Below are positions 56,410-64,000 of a stretch of 64,000 nucleotides of DNA, in pieces. Position 1 is the first letter of the stretch. Every line of letters begins with the position of its first letter. Made by a program: the position numbers and the translations under genes. The DNA is taken from NCBI RefSeq assembly GCF_039535475.1, contig NZ_BAAAXG010000026.1:186001-250000 (forward strand). Reading direction: 5' to 3'. This DNA comes from Streptomyces showdoensis (GTDB taxonomy: Bacteria; Actinomycetota; Actinomycetes; Streptomycetales; Streptomycetaceae). Below the pieces are notes generated by a model. That model worked only from the letters and a program-made list of their open reading frames with translations. It did not search any database and had not been told where the DNA came from.

Positions 56410-56558
56410 CGCTGTGCCCACCATGCTCCCGCCGCCCCCCCGACGGTGGTGATTAGGGCGACGAGCCACCCCGGGACGCGCTGCACGGTCAAGTGCAGTC
56501 CTCCAAAGCGGAGTTCGAGGGCGGGGCGCACGGTGGGGGTGTCGGTCACGGATTTCAC
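56406..56558 (-). CDS. 50-aa phage membrane protein on the opposite strand
   Basis: GTG 56558 is preceded by AAGGGAAG. The product has a polar N-terminus (MKSVTDTPTVRPALELRFGG), then one hydrophobic helix (WLVALITTVGGAAGAWW) and stops with AQR. It is transcribed against the packaging genes, so it could be expressed in the lysogen. A hairpin TAGACC-N8-GGTCTA (56589-56608) lies just upstream and may be an operator. Role unknown; holin-like size, but superinfection exclusion is equally possible. Confidence 0.6.
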   Translation of the reverse strand: MKSVTDTPTVRPALELRFGGLHLTVQRVPGWLVALITTVGGAAGAWWAQR

Positions 56559-56699
56559 GGCTTCCCTTTCGTCGATTGGGCGCCTTAGTAGACCACAGAA
56601 TCGGTCTAGTCATTTCTTCCTAGATGTTGCTTCCAAAATCCCGCACGTGGGTTGCAATTCCTGTCCATAAATTCTTCCCGCCGTTTTGGAGGTGACCCC

Positions 56700-57095
56700 G
56701 TGCCCCGACGACCCCGCCCCCCTTGCTCGGTACCCGGGTGCCCCGAACTGACTGCCCGTGGCGGGCGCTGTGCGGCACACCAGAGGGAAGCGGACAAGGA
56801 TCGGGCGTCACGTGGTGGTGCGGTCTACACCACGCGGTGGCAGCGCATCCGGCGTGCGTACCTGTACGCGAACCCGTGGTGCGTGTTGTGCGGCGGCATG
56901 GCGAACGTGGCTGACCACTTCCCTTTGTCCCGACGCGAGTTGATCGCGAGGGGTGAGGCGACTCCGGATGCGGCGAAGCATCTACGCCCGCTGTGCGTGG
57001 CGTGCCACAACCGCGAGACCGCGCGGAATCAGCCCGGCGGGTTCGCTGCTGAGGCTCGGTCTCGGCGTGAGGCGAACGAGCGTCCGCCGTTCTGA
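56700..57095 (+). CDS. second HNH endonuclease (phage)
   Basis: 131 aa from GTG 56700, whose ribosome-binding site GGAGGTGA is near ideal; the upstream ATG is not supported. N-terminal Cys cluster (CSVPGCPELTARGGRCAAH), then WQRIRRAYLYANPWCVLCGGMANVADHF with the catalytic His, and LRPLCVACHNRETARNQPGGF. This is the typical HNH encoded directly upstream of P27-type small terminase genes and probably works with the terminase at DNA packaging. Confidence 0.93.
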   Translation: MPRRPRPPCSVPGCPELTARGGRCAAHQREADKDRASRGGAVYTTRWQRIRRAYLYANPWCVLCGGMANVADHFPLSRRELIARGEATPDAAKHLRPLCVACHNRETARNQPGGFAAEARSRREANERPPF

Positions 57096-57190
57096 CCAGG
57101 GGGTGACCCCCGTCCCCTCGCCTGCCAGAGCGGCAGGGAGGCAAAAAACTCGCATGGCTCATCAGAGCGTTTCGGTGGAGGTGAACCCCC

Positions 57191-57673
57191 ATGGCAGTAC
57201 CCGGGCAAAAGCCCAAGCCCCATATACAGGCAGTCCGCGAGGGCACGTTCCGCTCGGACCGCAACAGCGAGGGTGCGCGCTTCGCCCCTGCCGAGCCGAT
57301 CGAACCGGACTGGGACGAGCTGTTGCCGGGCGACTCCGCCGAGGACGTGCGGGGCAAGGCTCGCGATGTGTGGCGCCGGACGATTCCCGCCCTGGTGGTG
57401 GCAGCCGGCTTGACCGACTCGCAGCGCGAAACGGCCATTGAGTACTGCCTAACGGTGGCTCGGCTCTGGCAGGCAGAGCGGGAGCTTTCCCGCACGGGGC
57501 TGGTAGTCGAGACAGAGCGCGGGAACGTGAAATCGCCGTGGGTGACGATTGCCCACCAGTACCGGAGTCACTTCCGCTCGCTGGTGGGTGAGCTTGGGCT
57601 TTCGCCCGCGTCGGCAACCCGGATCACCCCGCCGGACTTTGGTGGGGATGATGACGGAGACGTATTCGACTGA
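57191..57673 (+). CDS. terminase small subunit (P27 family)
   Basis: 160 aa, ATG with GGAGGTGAA. Opens MAVPGQKPKPHIQAVREGTF, a variant of the GxxP-xP lead of P27-like small terminases, then DELLPGDSAEDVRGKARDVW and the helix LTDSQRETAIEYCLTVARL, ending with GLSPASATRI. It recognises phage DNA and delivers it to the large subunit. The 3' end overlaps the large-subunit start by 26 nt. Confidence 0.93.
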   Translation: MAVPGQKPKPHIQAVREGTFRSDRNSEGARFAPAEPIEPDWDELLPGDSAEDVRGKARDVWRRTIPALVVAAGLTDSQRETAIEYCLTVARLWQAERELSRTGLVVETERGNVKSPWVTIAHQYRSHFRSLVGELGLSPASATRITPPDFGGDDDGDVFD

Positions 57674-59351
57674 CGGTCTGCCCGCCCCACTGGACGCACT
57701 GCGCGAACTCGGCCTCTCCGAGGGCGAGATAGCCGACGCGTGCCGCTCGCGGCCCCTGGTGGTGGCAGCACAAGCCGCGGACGCCCCGGGCGCCTACTTC
57801 GATGTGTCAGCCGCTCGCCGAGCCGTGGACGCTATCCAGTCGTTCAAGCACACGAAGGGGCGGTGGGGGAACTCCCGGCTTCGGCTCTCGCCGTGGCAGA
57901 TCGTGTGGGTTATCGCCCCGGTCTTCGGATGGCTCGCGCATGACCCCGAGTTGGGGCGTGCGGTGCGGGTTATCCGCTCGGCGTGGATCGAAGTTCCGCG
58001 TAAAAACGGCAAGTCCACACTAAGCAGTGGCATCGGTCTGGTGCTGTTGCTCGCGGACCGCGAGATCGGCGCAGAGGTGTACGCGGCTGCTGGCTCGCTT
58101 CCACAGGCCGAGCGGGTCTTTGACGACGCTAAGCGCATGGCGCTCACTTCGCGGGCCGTACGGGGCCGTGTGGAGGTTCTACGGGGCCTTATCCGGGTGC
58201 CGCGTACGGGCGGTGTCTTCCGGGCCCTCTCGAAGATTGCCGAGACCGCCCACGGCTTGAACGTGTCCGGCGCGATTGTGGATGAGGTGCACGTGCACAA
58301 GCGGCGTGACCTCATCGACGCTATCGAGACCGGTACCGGTGCCCGGGATCAGCCGCTGATCATCTACATCACGACTGCCGATGAGGGCACCGAGGGCAGC
58401 ATCTATGACGAGAAGCACACGTACACGCGCCGTTGCGCGGACGGCGTGGTCTCGGACCCTGGCCACTACGGCGTCATTTGGGCGGCCGATGAGACGGACG
58501 ATCCGTTCGCCGAGAGCACGTGGCGTAAGGCGAATCCAGGGCTCGGAGCATCACCCTCGCTCTCTTACATGCGCCGTGAGGCCAACAAGGCACGGAGTAC
58601 ACCGAGTTACTTTGCGACGTTCTGTCGTCTGTCTCTCAACAGGAGGATGCGGGCCGCTTCGAGGTGGTTGCCGCTCTCGTTGTGGGACGCGAACGCGGGC
58701 AGCGTGGACGATCGGTCGTTCCGGTATCGGCGCGCGTGGGGCGGCGTGGACCTCTCCGCGGTGTCTGACCTGTCGGCATGGGTGCTCGCTGTTGAATCTC
58801 GCGTGCCCGGGGTCGAGCTGGAGTTGATCTCCCGTTTCTGGCTGCCCGAGGAGAGGGCCGACGAGCTAGAGCAACAGCTACAGGTCCCCATCCGGCAATG
58901 GGCCCGCGAGGGACTGATCACGCTTACCGAGGGCGACGCGATCGACTATGACGCCATCGAGAAACAGATTGTGGCGGACTGCCGCCGGCTGGACGTCCAG
59001 CGGATTTCGTACGACCGGATGTTTGCCGGGCAGCTCGTCCAACGCATCGAGGCGAAGACGCGCGGTGTCGACGTCGTCCCGGTCGCGCAGACCTACCTAG
59101 GCATGTCTCCGGGCTGCAAGGAACTGGAACGGCTGTTGCGCGAGGGCCGAATACGGCACGGCGGTAACCCGGTGCTCCGCTGGAACGCGAGCGTGGTGGA
59201 GGTGTACCGCGACGGCAACGACAACATGCGCCCGGTGAAGCCGGACCGCGGAAAGTCGTCCGCGCGAATCGACGGGATTGCCGCTGCGGTCATGGCACTT
59301 GACGGCTACGTGCGCCGACCACTCAAACGTCCTCGCGCTGCGAGCGCCTAG
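57648..59351 (+). CDS. terminase large subunit (ATPase/nuclease)
   Basis: 567 aa from ATG 57648 (57651 equally possible), overlapping the small-subunit gene. ATPase domain: adenine/Q motif RLSPWQIVWVIAPVFGW, Walker A-like VPRKNGKSTLSSG, Walker B SGAIVDEVHVHKR and coupling motif IYITTADEGTEG. RNase-H-like nuclease domain with GGVDLSAVSDLSAW, ISYDRMFAGQLV and SSARIDGIAAAVMAL acidic residues. It pumps DNA into the prohead through the portal. Confidence 0.96.
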   Translation: MMTETYSTDGLPAPLDALRELGLSEGEIADACRSRPLVVAAQAADAPGAYFDVSAARRAVDAIQSFKHTKGRWGNSRLRLSPWQIVWVIAPVFGWLAHDPELGRAVRVIRSAWIEVPRKNGKSTLSSGIGLVLLLADREIGAEVYAAAGSLPQAERVFDDAKRMALTSRAVRGRVEVLRGLIRVPRTGGVFRALSKIAETAHGLNVSGAIVDEVHVHKRRDLIDAIETGTGARDQPLIIYITTADEGTEGSIYDEKHTYTRRCADGVVSDPGHYGVIWAADETDDPFAESTWRKANPGLGASPSLSYMRREANKARSTPSYFATFCRLSLNRRMRAASRWLPLSLWDANAGSVDDRSFRYRRAWGGVDLSAVSDLSAWVLAVESRVPGVELELISRFWLPEERADELEQQLQVPIRQWAREGLITLTEGDAIDYDAIEKQIVADCRRLDVQRISYDRMFAGQLVQRIEAKTRGVDVVPVAQTYLGMSPGCKELERLLREGRIRHGGNPVLRWNASVVEVYRDGNDNMRPVKPDRGKSSARIDGIAAAVMALDGYVRRPLKRPRAASA

Positions 59352-59389
59352 CGCTGGCCCCGCAACCGGATGTTACGGGGCGCCGCTTC

Positions 59390-59611
59390 TTACAAGTTAC
59401 GCCACATTTCTCGTAGCGCAGTGATGACGGTCAGCGTAAGCATGACCGCACCACCTCCGGCAGCCATTGCTGCTGCGAGAGATGCACTAATCGCAAACGT
59501 GCAGATGCCGGCCACCAGGCCGACAACTAGTGCGACAGCGACGGCAAGAAGCACAGCCATCACTTTAGTGCTGGTTGGGGTTGGGGTTGGGGTCTGAGTC
59601 TGAATACTCAC
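59390..59611 (-). CDS. 73-aa phage membrane protein on the opposite strand
   Basis: GTG 59611 follows AGGAGAAAAC, a strong ribosome-binding site; the longer reading frame upstream is unlikely. Product: a polar head with TPTPTPTST (encoded by a CCCCAA-type repeat), then two membrane helices (MAVLLAVAVALVVGLVAGI and AAAMAAGGGAVMLTLTVI), ending ALREMWRNL. It lies between terL and portal against their direction. Small two-helix proteins expressed from prophages can block superinfection; that role is a guess. Confidence 0.7.
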   Translation of the reverse strand: MSIQTQTPTPTPTSTKVMAVLLAVAVALVVGLVAGICTFAISASLAAAMAAGGGAVMLTLTVITALREMWRNL

Positions 59612-59884
59612 GTTTTCTCCTAATGGGTTAAATATCGGCCATGTATCACGTCCTTGTTTTGACTGACGGACTTGGGGGCCGAGGGCCGCCCGCATCCCTT
59701 AAGTCAGCAATTAGGGACCGTTATTCATGGATCTCTCCTCGTTTAAGGACTGACTAGGTGCCAGCCCCTAGGCACACGGTATCGCCCAACTCGGTCGTGC
59801 GTGACGCCTTCTGAGCTGTCGTCAGCTACCCCGATTGGCCTGTTTGTGAAGTATGGAACTAATGCGGTGTTTTAGGGGGTGTGG

Positions 59885-61315
59885 ATGGCGGAGACTCCGC
59901 TACAGATGACGGTCCGGCTCCGCGCGAAGATCGAGCGACGGAAGAACGAGACCCGCAAGTGGTCCGACGCGTACGAGGGAAAGCGCCCGCTGCTGTTCGC
60001 GTCGCCCGAGTTCAGCGCGCAGACGGGCGGACTGTTCAAGGACTTTTCCGATAACTGGTGTGCGACGGTCCCGGACGCGACGGTGGAACGGCTCATGCCG
60101 CTCGGATTCCGGCTGGAAGACGGCACGGTGGACCAGACAGCCGCGACGGCATGGCGGAAGTCCGAGTGCGATGTAGAGATAGGTCTAGCGCTACTGGAAG
60201 CGCTGATCACGGGCCGCTCGTACGCGCTGGTCTGGAAGCCGGACGGGGTGAACACCGAGATCACCTTTGAGCACGCGGCAAACGCCATCGTTGAGTACGT
60301 GCCGGGTCGTCGCCGGCTCCGCGCTGCGGGGCTGAAAGCATGGCGGGACGGCGAGTACGAGCTTGCCACCCTCTTCACTCCGGACATGGTCTATCGGTGG
60401 CAGCGGAAGGGCCGAAGCCACGAGTGGACCGGTCGTACCGTCGGGCTTCCGCGGGGTGAGCCCTCGCACATCAAGAACCCGCTCGGCGCTGTACCGCTGG
60501 TGGAACTCCCCAACCGAGGCAGGCTGCACGGAAAGCCGCGCTCCGAGCTGGTGACCGTGCTCCCGCTACAGGACTCCGTCAATACCTTGTGGGCTCACTT
60601 GCTCACCGCTTCGGACGGTCTCGCGCTGCCCGCTCGGGCAATCCTCGGGATGGACCGTCCCGTTCGGGAGATCATCGACCCCGAGTCCGGTGAAGTCGTC
60701 GGCGAGGAAGACGAGCCCATTGACAAGTTCCGCTCGGACCGTCTGCTGTGGCTGGAGAAGGAAGGCGCATCGATCGCCGAATTCTCCGCCGCCGATCTCG
60801 ACAACTACCTAAGGGTTATCACTAAAGCAGTCGAGCACATCGCGGCGCAGACCCGTACGCCCGCCACGTACTTAAGTGGGCAGCTCATCAACGTGAGTGC
60901 TGATGCCCTCGCCGCATCGGAAGCCGGTCTAGTGGCCAAAGTGACCGAGCGACAACGGCACTTCGGCGCAGGGCTGCGCGAAGTGATGCGGCTGGAAGCC
61001 CTCGCAGCCGGCGAGCGGGGACGAGCTGAAGCCCTCGCGCTCGGCACGGTGATTTGGCGTGACCCGCAGTTCCGCTCGGACTCCCAGTACTCGGACGCGC
61101 TCGTCAAGCTCAAGAGCATTGGCGTACCGGATGAGGCTCTGTGGGAGCGAATCCCCGGGGTCACCCCGGACGTGATCGCTCGGTGGAAGCGGATGCGCGA
61201 CGATCAGGCGGGCGCGATCCTCGGCGGCAACGTGGCCGCGCTGTATGGGCCGAAGCCGCCCGAGGACGACCAGGGCGAGGACGGGCCCGCGGACGAGCTG
61301 CCGGACGTCGCGTAA
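59885..61315 (+). CDS. phage portal protein
   Basis: 476 aa, ATG with AGGGGG upstream. SPP1-gp6-like pattern: an N-terminal clip region (KSECDVEIGLALLEALITGRSYALVW), a beta domain (YRWQRKGRSHEWTG), then DSVNTLWAHLLTASDGLALPARAI and the long wing/crown helices (EGASIAEFSAADLDNYLRVI, TPATYLSGQLINVSADALA). It forms the dodecameric ring at one capsid vertex through which DNA enters. Its TAA overlaps the ATG of the next gene (TAATG). Confidence 0.94.
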   Translation: MAETPLQMTVRLRAKIERRKNETRKWSDAYEGKRPLLFASPEFSAQTGGLFKDFSDNWCATVPDATVERLMPLGFRLEDGTVDQTAATAWRKSECDVEIGLALLEALITGRSYALVWKPDGVNTEITFEHAANAIVEYVPGRRRLRAAGLKAWRDGEYELATLFTPDMVYRWQRKGRSHEWTGRTVGLPRGEPSHIKNPLGAVPLVELPNRGRLHGKPRSELVTVLPLQDSVNTLWAHLLTASDGLALPARAILGMDRPVREIIDPESGEVVGEEDEPIDKFRSDRLLWLEKEGASIAEFSAADLDNYLRVITKAVEHIAAQTRTPATYLSGQLINVSADALAASEAGLVAKVTERQRHFGAGLREVMRLEALAAGERGRAEALALGTVIWRDPQFRSDSQYSDALVKLKSIGVPDEALWERIPGVTPDVIARWKRMRDDQAGAILGGNVAALYGPKPPEDDQGEDGPADELPDVA

Positions 61316-62295
61316 TGCCGGACTCCGCGACGCTCGCACAGACCCGGTACACGGAAGTCCAGGGCATCACGCGCAGCGTGGTCGAAGCCGTACAAGCTCT
61401 GTGGCGGGATGTGACCCCGGACCGGATCCTGTCCGCGATGTCGGGCGAGACCGGCCGCGCGATCCTCGCCGCGGTGACCGCCGGGCAGATGAGTGCGGCG
61501 GCAGGGGCCCAAGCGTTCGTCACCGCCTCCATGCTCGCGCAGGGTGCGGCAGCCGGTCCGCTCGGTTTGCTGAAGCCGGGCGCCCTCGCAGGGTTCGCCG
61601 CGGACGCTCGTCCGCTCTCCACGCTGCTCTACGTCCCGGCTATCAGCACGGCTCAAGCTCTAGCCGGCGGAGCGTCCGCGGAAGCGGCATCCCTGGTCGG
61701 GTTGAACCAAATGGCCATGCTCGTAAGCACCACGGTTGCCGACACGGCGCGTGCCGCTACGTCGGTCGCCATGGCTGCCGAGCCCCGGTGCGTGTCCTAC
61801 GTCCGGGTGGTCCGGTTGCCCGCGTGCGCTCGCTGCATCGTCCTTTCAGGGCGCCAGTACAGCTACAGCACCGGCTTTCGTCGGCACCCCCGGTGTGACT
61901 GCGGCATGGAACCGATGACGGATGCCGAGTGGCGCGGGACCGACACCCCGGAAGAACTCTTTCGCCGGATGAGCCCCGAGGACCAGCTGAAGCGGCTCGG
62001 TGCCGCGGGGGTCAAGGCACTGGAGGCCGGGGCCGATCTCGGGCAGCTCGTGAACGCTCGGCGCGGACTGTCGACGGCTGCCACGAGCCGGGGCCCGCTG
62101 CGGGTGACCACGGAGGGGACGACGAAACGCGGCATCGGAGGGAAGTCCCTCGGACCGTTCGCGAAAGTGCCCGGGGGCGGGCGGTACGAGCGCGCCAAGG
62201 AAGCCCGGCTAATGCCGGAAACCATTTTCAAACTTGCTGGCGATGACCGAGAGCACCAAATAGCGATGCTCCGGAAACACGGATACATCACGTGA
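61315..62295 (+). CDS. MuF-like minor head protein
   Basis: 326 aa, ATG overlapping the portal stop. Helical N-terminal half (VVEAVQALWRDVTPDRIL ... AGQMSAAAGAQAFVTASML). At about 155-205 is a metal-binding segment: RVVRLPACARCIVLSGRQY then RRHPRCDCGMEPM, with Cys pairs and His, as in phage Mu gpF/SPP1 gp7 relatives. The C-terminal tail (RYERAKEARLMPETIFKLAG) looks like a loosely folded peptide tail. Members sit inside the head near the portal, and some C-termini carry toxins; none is recognised here. Confidence 0.85.
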   Translation: MPDSATLAQTRYTEVQGITRSVVEAVQALWRDVTPDRILSAMSGETGRAILAAVTAGQMSAAAGAQAFVTASMLAQGAAAGPLGLLKPGALAGFAADARPLSTLLYVPAISTAQALAGGASAEAASLVGLNQMAMLVSTTVADTARAATSVAMAAEPRCVSYVRVVRLPACARCIVLSGRQYSYSTGFRRHPRCDCGMEPMTDAEWRGTDTPEELFRRMSPEDQLKRLGAAGVKALEAGADLGQLVNARRGLSTAATSRGPLRVTTEGTTKRGIGGKSLGPFAKVPGGGRYERAKEARLMPETIFKLAGDDREHQIAMLRKHGYIT

Positions 62296-62304
62296 GAGGG
62301 ACCC

Positions 62305-62892
62305 ATGCCGAACGACCCGAATCCCAACCCGAACCCGACCGGCCCGGAGCCGAAGACGAGCGAGGGAGACCCGAAGCCGAGCGGCAACCCGCCCGAGGGC
62401 ACGAAGCCGGGCGAGGGCGGCAACGACTCTGCGGCGGAGCTGACCGCCGAGCGTGCTGCCCGAGCTGCCGCAGAGAAGCGAGCCACGGACGCCGACGCCG
62501 AAGCGGCCCGACTCCGCCGCGCGAACGCTGCGCAGCGGGGTACCGACCTTGACGCGCTCCGCGACGAGATCCGCGCCGACTTCATGGGGCAGCTCGTCCG
62601 CGCCGAACTTCGCGCGGCGGCAACGGGCAAGCTCCGTGACCCTGCGGACGCGCTCGCCCTGGTCGACCTTGACGCGCTTACCGGTACGGCCGGCGACGTC
62701 GACACCGCGGCCATTGCCGCCGCCGTGGACCAGCTCGTACGGACCAAGCCTTATCTCGCCGCGGAGTCGACCGCATCGAGCCCCGCCCCGTGGGGTGACG
62801 TCGGCTCGGGGCAGCGCGGCACCACGGACCCGGCGGACGAGCCGGCGACGCCGTTCGATCGGCTGCGGGACGCGTACAGCACCGCCGAGTAA
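62305..62892 (+). CDS. scaffolding protein
   Basis: 195 aa. A low-complexity Asn/Pro/Gly N-terminus (NDPNPNPNPTGPEPK) is followed by an Ala/Arg/Glu-rich coiled-coil (ELTAERAARAAAEKRATDAD ... ARLRRANAAQ), then a helix domain (LDALRDEIRADFMGQLVRA) and a C-terminus with PFDRLRDAY for capsid contact. Position directly before the capsid gene and composition fit a phage scaffold that guides prohead assembly. No protease motif is seen. Confidence 0.85.
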   Translation: MPNDPNPNPNPTGPEPKTSEGDPKPSGNPPEGTKPGEGGNDSAAELTAERAARAAAEKRATDADAEAARLRRANAAQRGTDLDALRDEIRADFMGQLVRAELRAAATGKLRDPADALALVDLDALTGTAGDVDTAAIAAAVDQLVRTKPYLAAESTASSPAPWGDVGSGQRGTTDPADEPATPFDRLRDAYSTAE

Positions 62893-62915
62893 CCCGCACC
62901 ACCCACCCACACCGA

Positions 62916-62945
62916 GGGACACACAAAACGTGCGTCCCTTTTTTT
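62916..62945 (+). terminator. intrinsic terminator between scaffold and capsid genes
   Basis: GGGACACAC (62916-62924) pairs with GTGCGTCCC (62930-62938), one A-C mismatch, AAAAC loop, then seven T. A classic rho-independent shape, rare in the host part of the window. Confidence 0.9.
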
Positions 62946-62971
62946 CATGCCCAAATTCAGGGGGATAGCAC

Positions 62972-63928
62972 ATGGCGCTTTCACTCGCCGAGTCCGCGAA
63001 GCTCAGCACCACCAACCTACAGCGCGGAGTCATCGAGACTTTCGTCCAGGAATCGTCCATCCTGGACCGCATTCCGCTCATGCCCATTGAGGGCAACTCG
63101 TACAGCTATAACGAGGAAGCCACGCTGCCGGGCGTCGCTTTTCGAGGCGTGAACGAGGGCTACACCGAGAGTACCGGCACACTAAACCAGAAGTCGGAAT
63201 CCCTCGTGATTCTCGGCGGTGACGCGGACGTGGACCGTTTCATCGTCCAGACCCGCGGCAACCTGAATGACCAGCGCGCCATTCAGACTCGAATGAAGGT
63301 CAAGGCTGCCGCCTATAAGTACCAGGACACGTTTTTCAACGGCGACACCGTCACCGACCCCAAGTCCTTTGACGGTCTGCGTAAGCGGCTGACCGGCTCG
63401 CAGGTGATTTCCGCGGGCACGAACGGCGCTCCGATCGTCGGCAATGGTGGCTCCGACGCGCACGCGTTCTTTGACCTGCTGGACGGTCTCGTGGGCTCCG
63501 TCCCGGGTCTGAACAGCACCAACGGCGCGATCTACGCCAACCGTCAGGTAATCGCGAAGATCAAGAGCGCGGCTCGCCGGCTCGGCGGATACGAGATGGT
63601 TCGCGAGGCTCTTACCGGAAAGCTCGTGGCGACGTACAACGGCATTCCGCTGCTCGACCCGGGCCAGACTGCCGCGGGCGCGGACATCCTTCCGCAGACG
63701 GAGACGCAGGGCACGGCCACCGACGCGTCCAGCATTTACGCCGTGCGCTTCGGCCAGACCGAGGACGACCAGGCCGTGACCGGTCTCACCAATGGCGGTG
63801 TCATGGTGGACGACCTCGGGCAGCTCGAAACGAAGCCCGCTTACCGCACCCGAATTGAGTTCTACTGCGGCCTTGCCGTATTCGGCGGCAAGGCCGCCGC
63901 GCGCCTTAACGGCGTCCTCGCCAAGTAG
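62972..63928 (+). CDS. major capsid protein (HK97 fold)
   Basis: 318 aa, ATG with GGGGGATA upstream. Sequence pattern of the phage major capsid family that lacks a long delta domain: FVQESSILDRIPLMPIEGNSY, YKYQDTFFNGDTVTDPKSFDGLRKR, GAIYANRQVIAKIKSAARRL and GIPLLDPGQTAAGADILPQ, then strands to the end (IEFYCGLAVFGGKAAARLNG). It forms the icosahedral shell. A terminator upstream means it may need its own promoter or readthrough. Confidence 0.94.
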   Translation: MALSLAESAKLSTTNLQRGVIETFVQESSILDRIPLMPIEGNSYSYNEEATLPGVAFRGVNEGYTESTGTLNQKSESLVILGGDADVDRFIVQTRGNLNDQRAIQTRMKVKAAAYKYQDTFFNGDTVTDPKSFDGLRKRLTGSQVISAGTNGAPIVGNGGSDAHAFFDLLDGLVGSVPGLNSTNGAIYANRQVIAKIKSAARRLGGYEMVREALTGKLVATYNGIPLLDPGQTAAGADILPQTETQGTATDASSIYAVRFGQTEDDQAVTGLTNGGVMVDDLGQLETKPAYRTRIEFYCGLAVFGGKAAARLNGVLAK

Positions 63929-63945
63929 CCGAGAGGGGTACGGAA

Positions 63946-64000
63946 TTGCCGCCGCGTAAGCGTGCAGCGTCCGCCCCCAAGATTCCGCACACGGATTCCT
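63946..64000 (+). CDS. start of the next phage gene (partial)
   Basis: TTG at 63946 follows GAGAGGGGTACGGAA. The 18 codons visible encode a basic N-terminus (MPPRKRAASAPKIPHTDS). By position it should be a head-tail connector or decoration protein, but nothing in the sequence identifies it. Confidence 0.55.
   Translation, partial: MPPRKRAASAPKIPHTDS

Larger units (their letters stand above)
53400..64000 (+). mobile_element. integrated actinophage (left part), attL to beyond window end
   Basis: Begins within a disrupted GNAT gene (attL core somewhere near 53385-53430) with a serine integrase reading inward. It continues with HNH, terminases, portal, MuF, scaffold and HK97-type capsid genes, a standard siphovirus head module. 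Codon choice becomes less GC-biased than in the host genes and start-site RBSs become stronger (GGAGGTGA). Tail, lysis and regulatory genes and attR are outside the window. Left boundary is approximate. Confidence 0.9.

Overview
The window is high-GC actinobacterial chromosome, almost certainly Streptomyces. Supporting signs are the very GC-rich third codon positions, frequent GTG/TTG starts, ATGA/GTGA stop-start overlaps, and a gene set I recognise from the lon / 2-oxoglutarate dehydrogenase / malic enzyme / sodN region of Streptomyces chromosomes. From about 53.4 kb to the right edge the sequence is the left part of an integrated actinophage, visibly less GC-biased in codon choice.

Layout. 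1-5.4 kb: a cell-surface protein tail, a DUF4240 protein, Lon protease with an HspR-type and a ClgR-type box upstream, a GNAT enzyme, a lipoprotein and a TetR regulator. 5.5-15.3 kb: a GH3 glycosidase with a palindromic operator candidate, a secreted SurE-like phosphatase, a spermidine-synthase-like protein, an OmpR-type two-component system, and the fused E1/E2 2-oxoglutarate enzyme. 15.4-27.4 kb: one 12-kb minus-strand block made of Trypco1 (CU044_2847), trypsin-VMAP, MoxR ATPase, vWA-like/TPR SAV_2336 protein, a 66-aa peptide, an HExxH protein and a TIR-like/NB-ARC/TPR protein. It has the architecture of a vWA-MoxR-VMAP conflict (immune-like) system joined to a peptide-modification cassette, and is the most interesting system in the host part. 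27.5-41.4 kb: DUF6104, a DUF4097-PadR operon, a GH5 enzyme whose ribosome-binding site can be locked in a hairpin, an MDR oxidoreductase, malic enzyme, a polar amino-acid ABC transporter, a methyltransferase, a CGNR protein, and the nickel superoxide dismutase pair sodX/sodN.

41.4-53.3 kb is an accessory stretch rich in STAND NTPases: a nucleoside-phosphorylase-STAND gene and an NB-ARC-TPR gene, each broken by one extra G in a G-run, plus an intact SARP-NB-ARC-TPR (AfsR-like) regulator, a GT-B-like protein and two small ORFs.

53.3-64 kb: a large serine integrase starts next to the 3' remnant of a minus-strand GNAT gene, marking attL. Then come a roughly 830-bp non-coding region (terminator, 33-bp direct repeats, tRNA-like element), two HNH proteins, terminase small and large subunits, portal, MuF-like protein, scaffold, a terminator and the major capsid protein. 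Two small membrane-protein genes lie on the opposite strand inside this packaging/head module. The prophage continues past the right end.
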